From: Candidatus Wolfebacteria bacterium
GTDB lineage: Bacteria; Patescibacteriota; Minisyncoccia; UBA6257; UBA9933
Assembly (NCBI GenBank): GCA_016214005.1
Contig: JACRPK010000015.1
Location: 1 to 40,633 of the forward strand
DNA length: 40,633 nucleotides
Direction of reading: 5' to 3'
In this document: in pieces, positions 38,676 through 40,633 of the stretch
How positions within the stretch are numbered: position 1 is the stretch's first letter
Layout of the letters: every line of letters starts with the position of its first letter
The notes under the pieces: model-generated
The model's database searches: none
What the model saw: only the letters and a program-made list of their open reading frames with translations
What the model was told of the DNA's origin: nothing
Position numbers and translations under genes: made by a program

Positions 38676-40451
38676 TTAATCATAAATATATCTTTCTTCG
38701 TCATCCAAAGATTTATTTCCGGAAAATTCAACAAGCTCCGGCGGCAATTCGTAAAGAAATCTTGATGGAATATTGTAAAAATTCAAATAAAGCCTGTGGC
38801 GCGCCCGTGTCATCGCCACATACATCAGTCGCCTTTCTTCTTCAATTTCTTCTTCGCTGTGATAAGACATCTGATGAGGCAAAATTCCCTCATTGCAACC
38901 AATAATAAAAACATCATCAAATTCAAGCCCTTTGGCCATATGAATGGTCATTAAATTGACAGATATCTTAGATTCTCCCATCCCAATTTCTTCTTTAACA
39001 TTGTCAGCTGATTGCAGAAGAGAAACTCTTTCCAAAAATTCTCCCAAATTTTCAAAACTTGTTGCAAAATAAATCAACTCGTTGATATTTTCAATGCGCT
39101 CTTCAAAATTCGGATAATGCTTTTTAAGATATTCAAAATAATCAGCTGTTTTTAAAACATAACCGATAAGTTCAACCGGCTTAAGGCTCAAAGCCATCTG
39201 AGCCGCGTTTTCTTTAATTTCCAAAAATGGCTTTTTTAAAAAATTCGCTTTCAAGCGCCCCAAGCTCACGGTATCCCGAGGGTTAAAAGCAAAGCGCAAA
39301 GCCGCCACAATATCTTTAATTTCTTTTCTTTCATAAAATTTAACTCCGCCAAAAATTTTATAAGTAATGCCGTTTTCCATCAAAGCGGTTTCTATGGCGC
39401 GCGATTGGGCATTGGTGCGATATAAAATTCCGATTGTATTTTTCTCATTTAATTGCAAGCCTCGCAAACCATAAGAGATTTGATCCGCCACAAAACGCGC
39501 TTCCTCGTCTTCGCTTTGATGTTCAACAATTTTTACCGGCTCACCTTCGGGATTTTCCGTCCAAAGACTTTTTGATTTCTGAAATTTATTTTTAGAAATC
39601 AAGACCGAGGCGGATTTGATAATATTCCCGCTTGAACGATAATTCTGCTCAAGCATCACTACTTTTGTTTTCGGCCAATCAGTTTCAAAATTCAAGAAAA
39701 TCCTGAAATCCGAACCCCTGAATTTATAAATTGACTGCTGGTCGTCTCCGACTACGCTTAAATTTTTATGTTTTCCGGCTAAAAGTTTTATAAAATCATA
39801 TTGAGATTGATTGGTATCCTGAAATTCATCAACCAAAATATATCGAAAGCGATTTTGATATTTTTCCAAAATCTCGGAATTATTTTGAAAAATTTTGACC
39901 GGTTTTTCTATTAAATCATCAAAATCAAAAGCGTTATTTTTCGCCAAAATTGCTTCGTATTCCTCAAAAAGCCGCCAAATTAAATCATTTTCTTCATCCG
40001 GCCCGCAATTCCCGTTTTTTATTCGGGAAAACGATTTTTTCAAATAAAAATAATTGATATTTCTATTCTTAACGCTTAAATTAAAACTTTTAATAATTTC
40101 TTTAATTAATTTTGTTGAATCATCATCGTCAAAAATCGTAAAATTTGATTTTCTATTCGCTAAATTCGCTTCTTTTTTTAAAATCCCGGCGCCCAATGAA
40201 TGAAAAGTTCCGATAAAAAGCTTTTTGCTGTTATTTTTAACCCGATTTTTCATTTCATTGGCAGCCTTATTGGTAAAGGTAATGGCAATTATATTGTCTT
40301 CCGGAACTCCGGAAGCCAAGATAGCTGCCAAACGGCTTGTTAAAACGCGAGTCTTCCCGCTGCCGGCTCCGGCAACTATTAAAAGCGGACCATTAAGGTT
40401 GTCTACAGCTTCTTGTTGGCTTTTATTTAAATCTTTATGCGATAAATTCAT
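38676..40451 (-). CDS. UvrD/PcrA-like DNA helicase, compact
   Basis: A 591-aa superfamily 1A 3'-5' helicase for repair and replication fork processing. Motifs: Q-motif LNKSQQEAV (8-16), Walker A GAGSGKT (28-34), Ia ITFTNKAANEM, II DEFQDTN (208-214), III GDDQQSIYKFRG (235-246), IV LEQNYRSS, V TIHMAKGLEFD and VI RRLMYVAMTRAR. It is about 130 residues shorter than typical UvrD/PcrA (~720): domain 2B is reduced and the C-terminal UvrB/RNA polymerase-binding tail is missing. Whether it is UvrD, PcrA or Rep cannot be decided from motifs. It stands alone between a repeat-bearing gap and a transposase remnant. Confidence 0.93.
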   Translation of the reverse strand: MNLSHKDLNKSQQEAVDNLNGPLLIVAGAGSGKTRVLTSRLAAILASGVPEDNIIAITFTNKAANEMKNRVKNNSKKLFIGTFHSLGAGILKKEANLANRKSNFTIFDDDDSTKLIKEIIKSFNLSVKNRNINYFYLKKSFSRIKNGNCGPDEENDLIWRLFEEYEAILAKNNAFDFDDLIEKPVKIFQNNSEILEKYQNRFRYILVDEFQDTNQSQYDFIKLLAGKHKNLSVVGDDQQSIYKFRGSDFRIFLNFETDWPKTKVVMLEQNYRSSGNIIKSASVLISKNKFQKSKSLWTENPEGEPVKIVEHQSEDEEARFVADQISYGLRGLQLNEKNTIGILYRTNAQSRAIETALMENGITYKIFGGVKFYERKEIKDIVAALRFAFNPRDTVSLGRLKANFLKKPFLEIKENAAQMALSLKPVELIGYVLKTADYFEYLKKHYPNFEERIENINELIYFATSFENLGEFLERVSLLQSADNVKEEIGMGESKISVNLMTIHMAKGLEFDDVFIIGCNEGILPHQMSYHSEEEIEEERRLMYVAMTRARHRLYLNFYNIPSRFLYELPPELVEFSGNKSLDDEERYIYD

Positions 40452-40470
40452 ATAATTTAAGCCCTAAAAG

Positions 40471-40479
40471 TTATCCACA
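40471..40479 (+). promoter_or_regulatory. Perfect DnaA-box sequence
   Basis: TTATCCACA, the strongest E. coli-type DnaA site, 20 bp upstream of the helicase start codon. It is a single copy, so this is not an origin; chance or DnaA control of the helicase are both possible. Confidence 0.25.
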
Positions 40480-40526
40480 GGCAGATAGTTTCTTATTATG
40501 TCCAGGTCCATATAGATATTGACCAC

Positions 40527-40633
40527 TTAGGTTTGTAGACTAATAACATCTTTTGTCGGCAATCGACCAGTTTGCCATTTGCGATAATAGGCTTCGGGAG
40601 TCAAATAATTCAGCGACTCATGAGGCCTTATTT
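40527..40633 (-). CDS. Integrase-type transposase, C-terminal end (cut by window edge)
   Basis: The last 34 codons of a reading frame that enters from the right edge. It contains RPHESLNYLTPEAYYRKW and ends LPTKDVISLQT. RPHxSLxYLTPxxY is the characteristic end of rve-type (DDE integrase core) transposases of the IS3/IS481 groups. The catalytic DDE residues lie outside the window. The element's end should fall between 40480 and 40526, but I could not define a terminal inverted repeat without the other end. It may be a complete insertion sequence or a remnant. Confidence 0.75.
   Translation of the reverse strand, partial: IRPHESLNYLTPEAYYRKWQTGRLPTKDVISLQT

Noticed and set aside
40452-40526. 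Replication origin near the window's right end
   Set aside because: Only one DnaA box, no AT-rich repeat array and no dnaA or dnaN gene in view.

Overview
The window reads as a piece of an AT-rich, gene-dense bacterial chromosome from the Candidate Phyla Radiation (Patescibacteria, Parcubacteria-like). Evidence from the sequence: very compact housekeeping proteins (EF-Ts 147 aa, UvrD 591 aa), a DUF5667 secreted protein, a PrgI / split-VirB4 / VirB6 type IV secretion locus with VirB2-like pilins, an archaeal-type tyrosyl-tRNA synthetase, few Shine-Dalgarno sequences, and many short palindromic repeats, some inside coding sequences. TGA is a normal stop (rpoD ends in TGA). The lineage is inferred from these features, without a tree.

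Layout (almost everything is on the minus strand, so transcription runs right to left). 1-5.7 kb: start of a dCMP deaminase gene, a DEDDy exonuclease, a DUF5667 secreted protein, rpoD, dnaG and a P-loop kinase. 5.7-9.3 kb: Nudix hydrolase, then tRNA and translation genes: tRNA-Arg(GCG), tRNA-Trp, rpmG, tRNA-Thr(GGT), two decayed tRNA relics, tRNA-Thr(TGT), archaeal-type tyrS, a YefM/RelE-like toxin-antitoxin pair, tRNA-Tyr. 9.3-13.1 kb: a small membrane protein, tsf, rpsB, a DsbA-like thiol oxidoreductase, an unrecognised protein with its own promoter and terminator, and a DedA protein. 13.1-22.5 kb: NlpC/P60 and VanY-like peptidases, a VirB2-like pilin, an orphan solute-binding protein, dnaE, and a plus-strand pair (alpha/beta hydrolase, MurF-like ligase) convergent with ddl. 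22.5-22.84 kb: a 343-bp intergenic stretch made mostly of inverted repeats. 22.84-36.9 kb: the secretion/pilus locus. In transcription order it holds two small membrane-anchored proteins, a 601-aa exported protein, VirB6, a 448-aa linker protein, a GIY-YIG cassette, PrgI, the VirB4 N-terminal part, the VirB4 ATPase, a small membrane protein, an exported protein, two pilins that share an almost identical core, a D-2-hydroxyacid dehydrogenase and a small membrane protein. 36.9-40.6 kb: ksgA with a large repeat-derived insertion, a TrpR-like regulator, uvrD/pcrA, and the tail of an integrase-type transposase cut by the window edge.

The most unusual signals are four. (1) A compact GIY-YIG cassette has 20-bp perfect terminal inverted repeats and sits exactly at a stop/start junction of the secretion operon; a related solo palindrome lies at 9.06 kb. 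(2) Several families of short palindromes are carried in frame inside tyrS, ksgA (two copies) and the 448-aa secretion gene. (3) An archaeal-type TyrRS occurs with a tRNA-Tyr that has an archaeal C1-G72 acceptor pair on a bacterial long-variable-arm body, while tRNA remains lie between the two tRNA-Thr genes where E. coli has tyrU and glyT. (4) Many -10-like boxes sit 6-8 nt from the start codon, suggesting leaderless mRNAs, while three genes have clear Shine-Dalgarno sequences.

All functions come from motif reading; no database search was possible.
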